48,125 bases of DNA from Tolypothrix brevis GSE-NOS-MK-07-07A (lineage in GTDB: Bacteria; Cyanobacteriota; Cyanobacteriia; Cyanobacteriales; Nostocaceae), in assembly GCA_019358985.1 (NCBI GenBank), contig JAHHIJ010000045.1, forward strand, positions 1 through 48,125. The letters run 5' to 3'. A program made the translations under genes and the position numbers. This document shows positions 24,707 to 32,329 of this stretch, piece after piece (position 1 is the first letter of the stretch; each line of letters starts with the position of its first letter). The notes under the pieces were generated by a model. That model made no database searches, was not told where the DNA came from, and saw only the letters and a list, made by a program, of their open reading frames with translations.

Positions 24707-25942
24707 ATGGTAGTTTCACTGTCTTCTCATAACGTTATCCAGTATCTGCAACAAGCAGGTCTGTGTAGCTCAGAAGATGGCGCATCTGGCGATTCTGAGT
24801 TACCTGAAAGTAAGAAAAACTTAAATTTACTGATTACTCTGGCAGATAATCGCAAACTGCTGGTTAAACAGGAACGTAGCATTGACCTTTCGGATGGAAA
24901 AGAGCAATTTTTCAATGAGTGGCTGTTTCACCAATTGCTTGAGCAATTTCCAGTGATTGGTAACATCGGGGCGATCGCCTCATCAGTGCTACACTTCGAT
25001 GAGGAAAACTCGATCCTGATCCGCAGCTACTTAAGTGAGTATCAGGAACTAGGGAATTATTATCAACAAAACGATATTTTCCCCCAAGCGATCGCCAGCA
25101 CCATTGGCGATACCTTAGGAGCGCTGCATCGTGCTACATTCAATCGTCGTGAGTATCGCGATTTTATGGCAACTGCTCCCGAAGGACAGTTTCGCTATCA
25201 CTTCAACAATCCAGCACAAGGAATCGATTCAATTGCACCTGAGATTTTTAGCGTGGTTCCCACTGATGCGCTGAAATTTTATGCATTCTATCAACGCCAC
25301 GACAACTTAGAATCAGCAATTGGAGACTTAGCAAACGATTGGCAACCTTGCTGCTTGACTCATAACGACCTGAAATTAGACAACATTTTGATCCATTCCA
25401 GGTGGGAACACTTAGATAATGCGATCGTCCGGCTGATTGACTGGGAAGCATGTGCTTGGGGAGATCCAGCTTTTGATTTAGGAACTTTACTGGCAAGCTA
25501 TTTAAAAATTTGGCTAGACAGTTTGGTGGTAGATCCTACCATTGAGTTAGAAGAATCTTTGGAATTGGCGGTGACACCTTTAGAAATTCTTCAACCTTCA
25601 ATGCTTGCCCTAACTCAAGCTTATCTCAAAGCTTTTCCCAACATTTTAGACTACCGTAATGATTTTTTATTGCGTGTTATTCAGTTTGCGGGTTTAGCAC
25701 TGATGCATCAAATTGAGGCAACGATTAAGTACCATAAATACTTTGATAATATCAGCATCTCAATGCTTCAAGTCGCCAAAAATCTACTCACCATGCCACA
25801 GCAAGCTGTGCTAACTGTTTTCGGTATTTCTGAATCGGAAATACTCAAACCCGTTGCCAAATTAGAAAACTTGCCTCAACCAGAAAGCAAGCAGAATTTG
25901 GTTCCTCTTTATTACCCAAAAACTCGTCTGCGTGGATGTTAA
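24707..25942 (+). CDS. APH-like kinase, possible lanthipeptide-type Ser/Thr kinase
   Basis: The 411-residue product has the aminoglycoside-phosphotransferase/choline-kinase fold. The catalytic loop is CLTHNDLKLDNIL (~221-233) and the Mg-binding segment is RLIDWEACAWGDPAFDLGTL (~246-266). The N-terminal ATP-lobe has LLVKQER (~51-57). An antibiotic-resistance role is unlikely from context, because it is followed 125 bp later by a HopA1-family gene. APH-like kinase plus HopA1-like lyase is the split enzyme pair of class V lanthipeptide biosynthesis (LxmK/LxmY type), in which the kinase phosphorylates Ser/Thr of a precursor. No clear precursor is found. AGGA precedes the ATG. The last ~12 codons are duplicated downstream. 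Confidence 0.75.
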   Translation: MVVSLSSHNVIQYLQQAGLCSSEDGASGDSELPESKKNLNLLITLADNRKLLVKQERSIDLSDGKEQFFNEWLFHQLLEQFPVIGNIGAIASSVLHFDEENSILIRSYLSEYQELGNYYQQNDIFPQAIASTIGDTLGALHRATFNRREYRDFMATAPEGQFRYHFNNPAQGIDSIAPEIFSVVPTDALKFYAFYQRHDNLESAIGDLANDWQPCCLTHNDLKLDNILIHSRWEHLDNAIVRLIDWEACAWGDPAFDLGTLLASYLKIWLDSLVVDPTIELEESLELAVTPLEILQPSMLALTQAYLKAFPNILDYRNDFLLRVIQFAGLALMHQIEATIKYHKYFDNISISMLQVAKNLLTMPQQAVLTVFGISESEILKPVAKLENLPQPESKQNLVPLYYPKTRLRGC

Positions 25943-26032
25943 CTTCGTAGCGAGGGGTTCACCGCTCATCTTTATTACCCAAAAACTCGTCTGCGTGGAT
26001 GTTAACTTTGTAGCGAGCGGTTCACCGCTCAT
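25907..26032 (+). repeat. Tandem duplication of the APH-like gene's 3' end plus a palindrome
   Basis: Two 63-bp units start at 25907 and 25970. Each contains the last ~12 codons of the upstream gene, its TAA, and the palindrome GAGCGGTTCACCGCTC (perfect in unit 2, imperfect in unit 1). A separate palindrome AAGCGCTGAAGCGCTT follows at 26039-26054. Confidence 0.9.
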
Positions 26033-26067
26033 TAATTAAAGCGCTGAAGCGCTTACTACATTTGAAA

Positions 26068-27135
26068 ATGCTATATACACCTACAAATCAACTCCTAGAT
26101 ACTCTATTTGACATTGCCAGCAATATTGAGATTGAATCCAACTTTTGCATTATTCATCCCAATTATCAACCTTTTGCCTTGTCAAAAAAAGTAGCAGACA
26201 GATTTCAACAAAATCTGCCAACATTGCAACGTAAATATCTGACTCTGCTACTGCGAAATTTTATTTACGGAATTTATTACAATGGTTCTTTGCGAAACAT
26301 TTTGGCACTAAATGCCAAACCAGCTAAGTTATTACCACACCAAACTTTAGAAAACAATTATATTTTCGATACTGATTGCGAATTTTACGGACAATTAGAT
26401 GCTAGTAATCACGGTGTCGGTTATCTTGATTCTGGTTGGCAAGTTTTGCGACAAGAACCTGATGGTACTTTGGTGGTAATTAAAGACGGTTTGACATTGC
26501 ATGTTGAGTATAACTCGCCTATGCAACCAAGTATGAAATCTGCCAAAATTGGTCAGTTGGTTGCAATTTTGATGCCAAAAAATCGACTACAAAATAATTA
26601 TTATTTAGCAGTGAGCAATAATCCAAATGTTGATTTGGATATGGGGCGAATTTATTTTAATTTAACTCCTCCTGGAGCGATCGCTCTCATGGATAGTCTC
26701 ACTCTACAATTAAACGCGGCTGAGATTTTCTTTAACTTTCAAGTTCTCTACAACCCTTGTGCATACCAACGTTACGACTCTGGGGTGCTGTATTTTCAAC
26801 GCAACGACTATCCAGCGGTGCGGAAAGTACTTCAAGCTGTTTATTGGGAGTATAAATCTTATTTTAAGCCAGAAATACCTTTATTTACCAAGTTTTTAGC
26901 CCCTGGCTTGAGTTTAGCTGAAGAACCAAGCCAAAAATTTGCTGCACAAGATAATTTTGGCATGAATCGTTGTCAAATTATCGCTTCTTCTTTGTTGTCA
27001 GTTTGGCAAAAAGGTGATAACAGTATTGAGGGGAAAATGAAAGCGATCGCTCAACACTTTACAGAGCTAAATATAGATTTACAGCGTCCCTACCTCAATC
27101 CCTACTCTAAAGATACTTATTACTTTTTAAATTGA
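26068..27135 (+). CDS. HopA1-family protein, possible lanthipeptide-type lyase
   Basis: The 355-residue product matches the HopA1 family (originally a type III effector) found in many cyanobacteria. Visible blocks are RNFIYGIYYNGSL near residue 70, FYGQLDASNHGVGYLDSGWQ (~110-129), FYNQ-like RIYFNLTPPGAIALMD (~196-211), KVLYN-like FQVLYNPCAYQRYDSGVLYF (~225-244) and APGLSLAEEPSQKF near 277. In class V lanthipeptide loci a HopA1 protein (LxmY) eliminates phosphate from phospho-Ser/Thr made by the APH-like partner, which is the gene just upstream here. Plant-pathogen effector function is not expected in a cyanobacterium. The ATG at 26068 is preferred over the TTG at 26062. Complete. Confidence 0.75.
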   Translation: MLYTPTNQLLDTLFDIASNIEIESNFCIIHPNYQPFALSKKVADRFQQNLPTLQRKYLTLLLRNFIYGIYYNGSLRNILALNAKPAKLLPHQTLENNYIFDTDCEFYGQLDASNHGVGYLDSGWQVLRQEPDGTLVVIKDGLTLHVEYNSPMQPSMKSAKIGQLVAILMPKNRLQNNYYLAVSNNPNVDLDMGRIYFNLTPPGAIALMDSLTLQLNAAEIFFNFQVLYNPCAYQRYDSGVLYFQRNDYPAVRKVLQAVYWEYKSYFKPEIPLFTKFLAPGLSLAEEPSQKFAAQDNFGMNRCQIIASSLLSVWQKGDNSIEGKMKAIAQHFTELNIDLQRPYLNPYSKDTYYFLN

Positions 27136-27167
27136 TAAGTAGATAAACATAAATAAACACTTCTTAA

Positions 27168-27300
27168 CGTAGTAACGGCTACCCTTCGGGAAAGCTCCGC
27201 TAACAGCCGTTAAAATCCTTGTTTTGAGCGGTAAACCGCTCACCCTCCGGGTTCGCCAGTCGCTCATGGGGGAGACCCCCAAGACCGCGCTGGCTCACTA
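27168..27300. repeat. Cluster of dispersed palindromic repeats
   Basis: The gap after the HopA1 gene holds several inverted repeats: AACGGCT...AGCCGTT (about 27172-27210), GAGCGGTAAACCGCTC (about 27226-27241), and a GC-rich segment with GGGGGAGACCCCC at about 27269. No open frame is convincing. These are typical Nostocales intergenic repeats. Confidence 0.65.
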
Positions 27301-27375
27301 CGAACCAGGAAAGCATTTTACATTTAATTTCGCCCACTTACTTAACTGTTGTCATTAGCGTAAAATCATTTTTGG

Positions 27376-27402
27376 TAGCAGATTATAAGTCTGCTATTTT
27401 TT
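27376..27402 (+). terminator. Intrinsic terminator-like hairpin before the thioesterase gene
   Basis: AGCAGA and TCTGCT arms (27377-27382, 27390-27395) are followed by ATTTTTT. It lies 16 bp before the downstream start codon, so it may end HopA1 transcription or act in the leader of the next gene. Confidence 0.6.
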
Positions 27403-27417
27403 CGCTAATTGTAAAAT

Positions 27418-27849
27418 ATGCCGTTTACTTATAACCGCACCGTTCGATTTTCAGATACTGATGCCGCTGGGGTAGTTTACTTTGCCAACGTTTTGTCTAT
27501 TTGTCATGAAGCTTATGAAGCATCTTTAGAAGCTTCAAGTATTAAGATAAAAGATTTTTTTAGCAATACATCTGTGGCTTTTCCCATTATTCACGCTGAT
27601 GTAGATTTTTTTCGTCCGATGTTTTGTGGGGATAAGTTAACTATTAGCTTGATTCCGCAAAAAGTCGGTGTTGAAAAGTTTGAAATAGCTTACGAAATTG
27701 TAGTTGATGATGTAATAGTTGCTAAGGCAATTACTCGACACGTTTGTATTGAGGCAAGTAGTAGAAGTAAAAGGGAGTTATCGGGTGAGATAATAAAATG
27801 GTTGGAAACAAACCGCAGAGAATGCGTAAATCCTAAAGTTGCTCTTTAG
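27418..27849 (+). CDS. 1,4-dihydroxy-2-naphthoyl-CoA hydrolase (hotdog thioesterase)
   Basis: A 143-residue hotdog-fold thioesterase that releases dihydroxynaphthoate from its CoA ester in phylloquinone synthesis. The N-terminal [20 protein letters not shown] contains the catalytic Asp16 motif of 4-hydroxybenzoyl-CoA thioesterase relatives. [18 protein letters not shown] is also typical. It resembles Synechocystis Slr0204. Its nearness to menE, menC, menA and menF supports the pathway assignment. Its 3' end overlaps the convergent DUF4288-like gene by 17 bp. Confidence 0.85.
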   Translation: MPFTYNRTVRFSDTDAAGVVYFANVLSICHEAYEASLEASSIKIKDFFSNTSVAFPIIHADVDFFRPMFCGDKLTISLIPQKVGVEKFEIAYEIVVDDVIVAKAITRHVCIEASSRSKRELSGEIIKWLETNRRECVNPKVAL

Positions 27850-28195
27850 ACAAAAATGACTCAAATGAATGGTAAGCTTCATAATTGCGAAAATGTCGAG
27901 TATATAAATCTATAGCATCCTCAGCAGAATCAAAGTCATCATACAAAACTGAATTCACATCTACTACTTGCTGCAAAGACCAAGTAATAGTTTCTCCATT
28001 CTCATTTGTATAGCTGACACTTTCATTCTTGCCATGATTCAAAGCTTTTGCTTTTGCTTGTTCTAGAGAGTTAGCTTTGATTAAAACAAAGGTTTCTTGA
28101 TACAAAGGTTGATAATCAGATTTATCTGAAGATGATTTATAGAGAATTATCGCAATATAGAAAGATTCTGCTTTATCTACATTTTCAGCTTTCAT
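27833..28195 (-). CDS. DUF4288-like small protein
   Basis: About 120 residues from the ATG at 28195 ([20 protein letters not shown]). The pattern of a short strand, [20 protein letters not shown] and [20 protein letters not shown] resembles DUF4288 proteins, small and of unknown function. A frame reaches 28234, but that start would overlap the neighbouring gene. Its 3' end overlaps the thioesterase gene. Probably cytoplasmic. Confidence 0.6.
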   Translation of the reverse strand: MKAENVDKAESFYIAIILYKSSSDKSDYQPLYQETFVLIKANSLEQAKAKALNHGKNESVSYTNENGETITWSLQQVVDVNSVLYDDFDSAEDAIDLYTRHFRNYEAYHSFESFLSKEQL

Positions 28196-28211
28196 ACCAA
28201 ATTCTCCACAT

Positions 28212-28559
28212 CTATTTTTTGAATCTACCATCATTTAAGAATTTCCAAGCTTTTTTACCAACAGCAGATTTGTTTTTCTTGATGTCTTCTAAATAATAAT
28301 TGAGAAACTCACTGGGAAACTCCCGCCTAATTGTTGCCTTTCGGCACACGCTAATAAAAGTATCAGCAAATAAACTTAAATTGTCATTTGCTTCACAATT
28401 ATCCCCTGGTCTAAATTGACTGATTAGTAAGAACTGCTGGGATAAACTTACATAGTTGTAATTATAGGCTAAAGTCTGGGAGTCAGCAGCAATGGGTTGT
28501 ACAAGCAATCCCATAGTTAAAAGACTAACCAGTGGTTTTGGTAGAAATTTTTGCAGCAT
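28212..28559 (-). CDS. Secreted or periplasmic protein of unknown function (115 aa)
   Basis: The N-terminal MLQKFLPKPLVSLLTMGLLV followed by QPIAADS is a probable signal peptide with cleavage near AADS. The mature part (~85 residues) has two cysteines (NCEAND, VCRKAT) that could form a disulfide, and a Lys-rich C terminus. No family is recognised. It lies 17 bp before the DUF4288-like start, so the two may be co-transcribed. Confidence 0.55.
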   Translation of the reverse strand: MLQKFLPKPLVSLLTMGLLVQPIAADSQTLAYNYNYVSLSQQFLLISQFRPGDNCEANDNLSLFADTFISVCRKATIRREFPSEFLNYYLEDIKKNKSAVGKKAWKFLNDGRFKK

Positions 28560-28608
28560 ATAGTCACAAGATAATCGATTTCTTCCATATTATGGAGAAT
28601 TGGTATTA

Positions 28609-29994
28609 TTATTTTAAGGAGATTTGAAGTACATTTTTTACTATTTCTTGTAACTGTTGCTGGTTGATTTTGCCTTGAGTGTTACGAGGTAATGTTGGAA
28701 CGGAAATCCAGTGTTTAGGAATTTTGAATTTACAAAGTTGCTCTTTGAGTATGTTTTTAATTTCTAAGCTAGATATTTCTGCTTTTTTGGGAATATAAAT
28801 GGCTGTTATTGCTTGTCCCCATTGTTCATCTGGGATGCCAATTACACAAACATCGTTTACCATTTGAGTTGCTCTAATGGCTGATTCAATTTCGATTGGA
28901 TAGACGTTTTCACCACCAGTAATGATTTTATTACTGCTGCGTCCAACAATATTTAAATGACCGTCGTTATCTAAAAAGCCTAAATCATCAACTTGTAAAT
29001 AATCCTGATTTTTCCAAATATCTGGATAGTAGCCAATGGCTAGAGATTGAGCTTTTATAATAATATTTCCTTTTTGGTTTGAATTCAAAACCTCGCCTTT
29101 TTCATTACAAATTGTTATTTTGGCATGAGGGAGGATTTCACCGCTGCTAATTTTCCCATTGAGGAAATCGTCAGGTTTGACTGTGGCAATTTGGGAAGCG
29201 GTTTCTGTCATCCCGTAAGTTGGTGCTAATCGAATGCGGTAAAATCTGGCTTTTTCTAAAAGCTCATTCCAAGCTGGGGCACCTCCTAAAAGTACAGTTT
29301 TAAATTGGGATAGCCACGTTGTTAAATCTAGATTTTGTAGAAGACGTTGTAATTGTGTTGGAACTAAAGATATAAAAAATTCCGATGGTTCAATATGATA
29401 TATTTGACTTGATTCTACTTGTTTAAAGGGGAAAATAGCGAGTTTGCCACCAGTGGTAAAGGAACGCATAAATTGCATTAAACCGCTGACGTGATATAAC
29501 GGTAATACACAAAATGAATTAACTTGATTTAACTCAAAATATTCGGTAAATCCTCTCACAGATGCCATGAGTGTGTCCCAAGTATGGATGGCAAATTTAA
29601 TCTTTCCCGATGAACCACCTGTGGGAATCATGATTGTATTGGAAATTGGTAATTGAGAAGAATGCATAGGTAATGGAGTATAAAGAATTCTGTTCCATCC
29701 TCCCGAATTGCCATCTCCTAAAATAAGGTTTGGTTGGACCAAATTAAATACTTCTTCCCATTCTTGTTTTCCCCAGTCTGGGTTACAAAGAAAAACCGGA
29801 CAATTAGCTGCACAAGCTGCTAGAAAGCCTGCTAAAAATCGTACAGGTTCGCGTTCAGCTAAAAGGACTTTCTGCGGTGTTTTATATGCTGATAGTTCTA
29901 AATACAAGGTTTCAAATAATTGCTGAAAATAAAAGCGATCGCTATCAATCAACCAATCATACTTTTGACCTTTGATATAATCTAAAATTTCCAT
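28609..29994 (-). CDS. menE: o-Succinylbenzoate-CoA ligase MenE
   Basis: ANL-superfamily adenylating enzyme that activates o-succinylbenzoate to its CoA ester in phylloquinone/menaquinone synthesis. The product of about 461 residues shows the P-loop-like MIPTGGSSGKIKFAIHT (~125-141), the A5-type APTYGMTETASQIA (~258-271), VDDLGFLDNDGHLNIVGRSS with the conserved Asp and Arg, and GKINQQQL with the late catalytic Lys. The ATG at 29994 overlaps the end of menC by 13 bp, so translation is probably coupled. A TTG at 30009 is a weaker alternative. Confidence 0.9.
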   Translation of the reverse strand: MEILDYIKGQKYDWLIDSDRFYFQQLFETLYLELSAYKTPQKVLLAEREPVRFLAGFLAACAANCPVFLCNPDWGKQEWEEVFNLVQPNLILGDGNSGGWNRILYTPLPMHSSQLPISNTIMIPTGGSSGKIKFAIHTWDTLMASVRGFTEYFELNQVNSFCVLPLYHVSGLMQFMRSFTTGGKLAIFPFKQVESSQIYHIEPSEFFISLVPTQLQRLLQNLDLTTWLSQFKTVLLGGAPAWNELLEKARFYRIRLAPTYGMTETASQIATVKPDDFLNGKISSGEILPHAKITICNEKGEVLNSNQKGNIIIKAQSLAIGYYPDIWKNQDYLQVDDLGFLDNDGHLNIVGRSSNKIITGGENVYPIEIESAIRATQMVNDVCVIGIPDEQWGQAITAIYIPKKAEISSLEIKNILKEQLCKFKIPKHWISVPTLPRNTQGKINQQQLQEIVKNVLQISLK

Positions 29995-30998
29995 AGATTT
30001 TGAAGCCAATTATCTTTCTCTTGTTCAAAAAAATGGTTAACACCAAACCCAACTGCGCGATGATATTGAGATAATTCCGCAGCTAAATTAAGTGCAGCTT
30101 GTCTGCCAATTTCAGTTTCAAATACCGATGAAAATACAAGATCAATTTTATGTTGTTGGCAAAATTGACGCAGACGAAATGGTGAACCAACTATCCCAGG
30201 TTTAATTACAAAAATGTCTCGCCAACCTTGTTGAAAGCAGCATTCAAGTTGTTTGAGTGTGGCGACAGATTCATCTAAAGCTATCTTTGTTTCATGGCAA
30301 CTATTTAATTCCCGCATTTCTTTAAATTGATCTACAGATAGCGGTTGTTCCATAAATTCAATTGACACTCGGTTTTTATTTGCCTGAATATTATCGCAAG
30401 TCCACAGCCATAATTTTGCATCTTCATAGCTGAGTCCCCCGTTTGCATCTAATCGCAGTTTTGCATCTAGTGGTAAAATTTGAGTGAGTAACTCAAAAAT
30501 TTTCAGTTCAGAAGCGATCGCATACACTCCAATTTTCCATTTAAACGTGCGATATCCCTCTTCCCATAACTTCTGCCATTGTTCCAAAGCAGCCTCTCCT
30601 GCTGGTAATAAAGCACTGTAGGTGAGGGATGAGGGAGACAAGGAGAGGGGGAGAAAGAATTGTCCCCTTGTCTCCTTGTCCCCTTGTCTCCTCGTCCCCC
30701 CCTCTCCCACTCCCCGAAGCGCAGACTCAAAGCCAAATTGACAAGCGGGTAACTCATCTGGAATCGAGAAAATCGTCTCCTCAGTAATTTCCGTTGGTAG
30801 CTGACGACAAAATGATAAAGCTTCTTCTATGGTTTCGGAACCAAACCAACTAATAGGGGCAATTTCCCCCCAGCCAATATTTGTTTCATCGCTAAGACGG
30901 AGAATAATAACCTCGCGGATATCCCAACTACCATGACTCGTAACGAGGGGACGTATGAATTTCCGCTGATAAGGACGAAACTCAAATTGATAGCGCAT
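29982..30998 (-). CDS. menC: o-Succinylbenzoate synthase MenC
   Basis: Enolase-superfamily enzyme that dehydrates SHCHC to o-succinylbenzoate. The catalytic lysine pair is in YRTFKWKIG. Metal ligands are in KLRLDANGG, FMEQPL and KIALDES. The second-half Lys is in FVIKPG. The ATG at 30998 (MRYQFEFRPYQRKFIRPL) is the likely start. Unusually, about 30 residues between SALRGV and YSALLPAGEA are low-complexity (GGTRRQGDKETRGQ, then a Leu/Ser/Pro run). They are encoded by a purine/pyrimidine repeat that stays in frame. The insertion falls at the junction between the capping N-terminal domain and the barrel. It overlaps menE. Confidence 0.9.
   Translation of the reverse strand: MRYQFEFRPYQRKFIRPLVTSHGSWDIREVIILRLSDETNIGWGEIAPISWFGSETIEEALSFCRQLPTEITEETIFSIPDELPACQFGFESALRGVGEGGTRRQGDKETRGQFFLPLSLSPSSLTYSALLPAGEAALEQWQKLWEEGYRTFKWKIGVYAIASELKIFELLTQILPLDAKLRLDANGGLSYEDAKLWLWTCDNIQANKNRVSIEFMEQPLSVDQFKEMRELNSCHETKIALDESVATLKQLECCFQQGWRDIFVIKPGIVGSPFRLRQFCQQHKIDLVFSSVFETEIGRQAALNLAAELSQYHRAVGFGVNHFFEQEKDNWLQNLWKF
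30625..30712. repeat. Low-complexity repeat inserted in frame within menC
   Basis: Repeated CCTTGTC/CCCTTGTCT units (GGAGACAAGG on the other strand) form an imperfect inverted repeat with a purine-rich left half. Similar units occur at the 3' end of the DUF2227 gene near 40625-40675, so it is a dispersed repeat family. Confidence 0.75.
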
Positions 30999-31156
30999 CA
31001 ATTTAGTACAGTTTTGCATAAGTACGAGCGCGTTTTTTAACGCAGAGGAGCGCGGAGGTAAGCGCAAAGTGACGCAGAGTTTTTGTTATAAATTTTCGTC
31101 ATGAACTTATGAAATGCTGTACTTAGTTGAGGTTTATCCACTATCCACTAATCATT

Positions 31157-31186
31157 GTAGAGACGCGATGTTCCTCGCGTCTCTAC
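31157..31186. repeat. Dispersed palindrome overlapping the menA stop codon
   Basis: GTAGAGACGCGA and TCGCGTCTCTAC (12-bp arms) are separated by six bases. The menA stop TAG (31183-31185) lies inside the right arm. Between it and the menC start are further repeats (GCGCGGAGGTAAGCGC near 31050) and no gene. Confidence 0.85.
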
Positions 31187-32082
31187 GACAACATAAAACC
31201 CAAACCGAAGAGCAAGCAACTCCAAAAATGCACGGCAACAGCGATGAACTTACAGTTGCTAACTTTCTCTGGTTCGTCATGATTTTGCAAAACGTGGTTG
31301 CATAATTTGAAGGCAAAGGGTAAACTCAGCCAACTCAGTAATGTCCACACTGGGAACATCCCCAACACTACAAACAGCAAGCTGAGGGGATAAATACTTG
31401 CCGTGAACCAGGTTAAAACCTTGGCACCTCTGGCAGTACCGAGACGGACAATAGGCGATCGCTTGCCGGCAGCTATGTCATCCTTAACTTGGTGAAAGTG
31501 TGAACAAAATAATATTAAACTCGTGGCAATCCCCACGAACACCGAAGCTGCTAAACTTGTCATGTTCCAGCTTTGGGTTTGACTGTAGTATGCTGCTGTC
31601 ACTGCTAATGGACCAAAGGCGAAAAAGCAAAGAATTTCCCCTAAGCCCTGGTATCCTAAACGAAAGGGAGGTCCTTGGTACATGTAGCCGAAGGCACAGC
31701 ACAATAAAATTATCCCTATCACAGTTAAGTCTTGCTGCCACCAAGCTATTGCTAGTATCCCCAGTAAACCTAATCCCAAACAAGAATTTCCTAACCAAAA
31801 TATTAATGTTTTATTTGCTGTTAAATTTACCAAAGAATGATGTTTGTTTTTATCAATTCCCGTCTCGGAATCAAAGACATCATTACTGATATTTTCCCAC
31901 GCCAAAATTAAAATTGCAGATGCTAAAAAAGTAGAAAAAACTGCTCCATGAAAGATATTGGTTTCGGCAAAAGCTACAGCAGTTCCTACCCAGATAGGCA
32001 TAATCGCAACGCTGTACATCGGCGGTTTAATTGCCGCCATCCATAATTTTTTTGGGGGATATGAAATCAGCTTTGTAGTCAT
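31183..32082 (-). CDS. menA: 1,4-Dihydroxy-2-naphthoate phytyltransferase MenA
   Basis: UbiA-family integral membrane prenyltransferase that attaches the phytyl chain to DHNA in phylloquinone synthesis. The 299-residue product has about eight or nine membrane helices. The first Asp-rich motif is NISNDVFDSETGIDKNKH (~65-82) and the second is SHFHQVKDDIAAGKRSP (~195-211). It starts MTTKLISYPPKKLWMAAIKP. Its stop lies in a dispersed palindrome. It is divergent from menF, with 247 bp between the starts; no other gene lies in that gap. Confidence 0.9.
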   Translation of the reverse strand: MTTKLISYPPKKLWMAAIKPPMYSVAIMPIWVGTAVAFAETNIFHGAVFSTFLASAILILAWENISNDVFDSETGIDKNKHHSLVNLTANKTLIFWLGNSCLGLGLLGILAIAWWQQDLTVIGIILLCCAFGYMYQGPPFRLGYQGLGEILCFFAFGPLAVTAAYYSQTQSWNMTSLAASVFVGIATSLILFCSHFHQVKDDIAAGKRSPIVRLGTARGAKVLTWFTASIYPLSLLFVVLGMFPVWTLLSWLSLPFAFKLCNHVLQNHDEPEKVSNCKFIAVAVHFWSCLLFGLGFMLS

Positions 32083-32329
32083 CTTGTGTTAGCAATTATG
32101 GTTTCGATCTTATACCAGAACAAAAGTCAGATGTGCAGCGATCGCTATTTTTTCTGTGACTGATTTGCCTTAAACTAGTCATGACGTGAAATGGGATTGC
32201 AACATCGTCATTTGCACTTAGCCACTACGCTGGTTAAACAGCGACTGAATATGTTACCTGTAAAAATACGACCACGAATTATTGCACTTTAGGAAGATAA
32301 CTTCAAAAAAGTTTACTAAATTTAGATCC

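Noticed and set aside
24707-25942. Aminoglycoside resistance function for the APH-like kinase
   Set aside because: The fold is shared by many kinases, and the HopA1 neighbour points to peptide or protein modification.
31484-31889. Frames on both strands over menA
   Set aside because: They are shadows of the membrane protein; the reading with Asp-rich motifs is menA.
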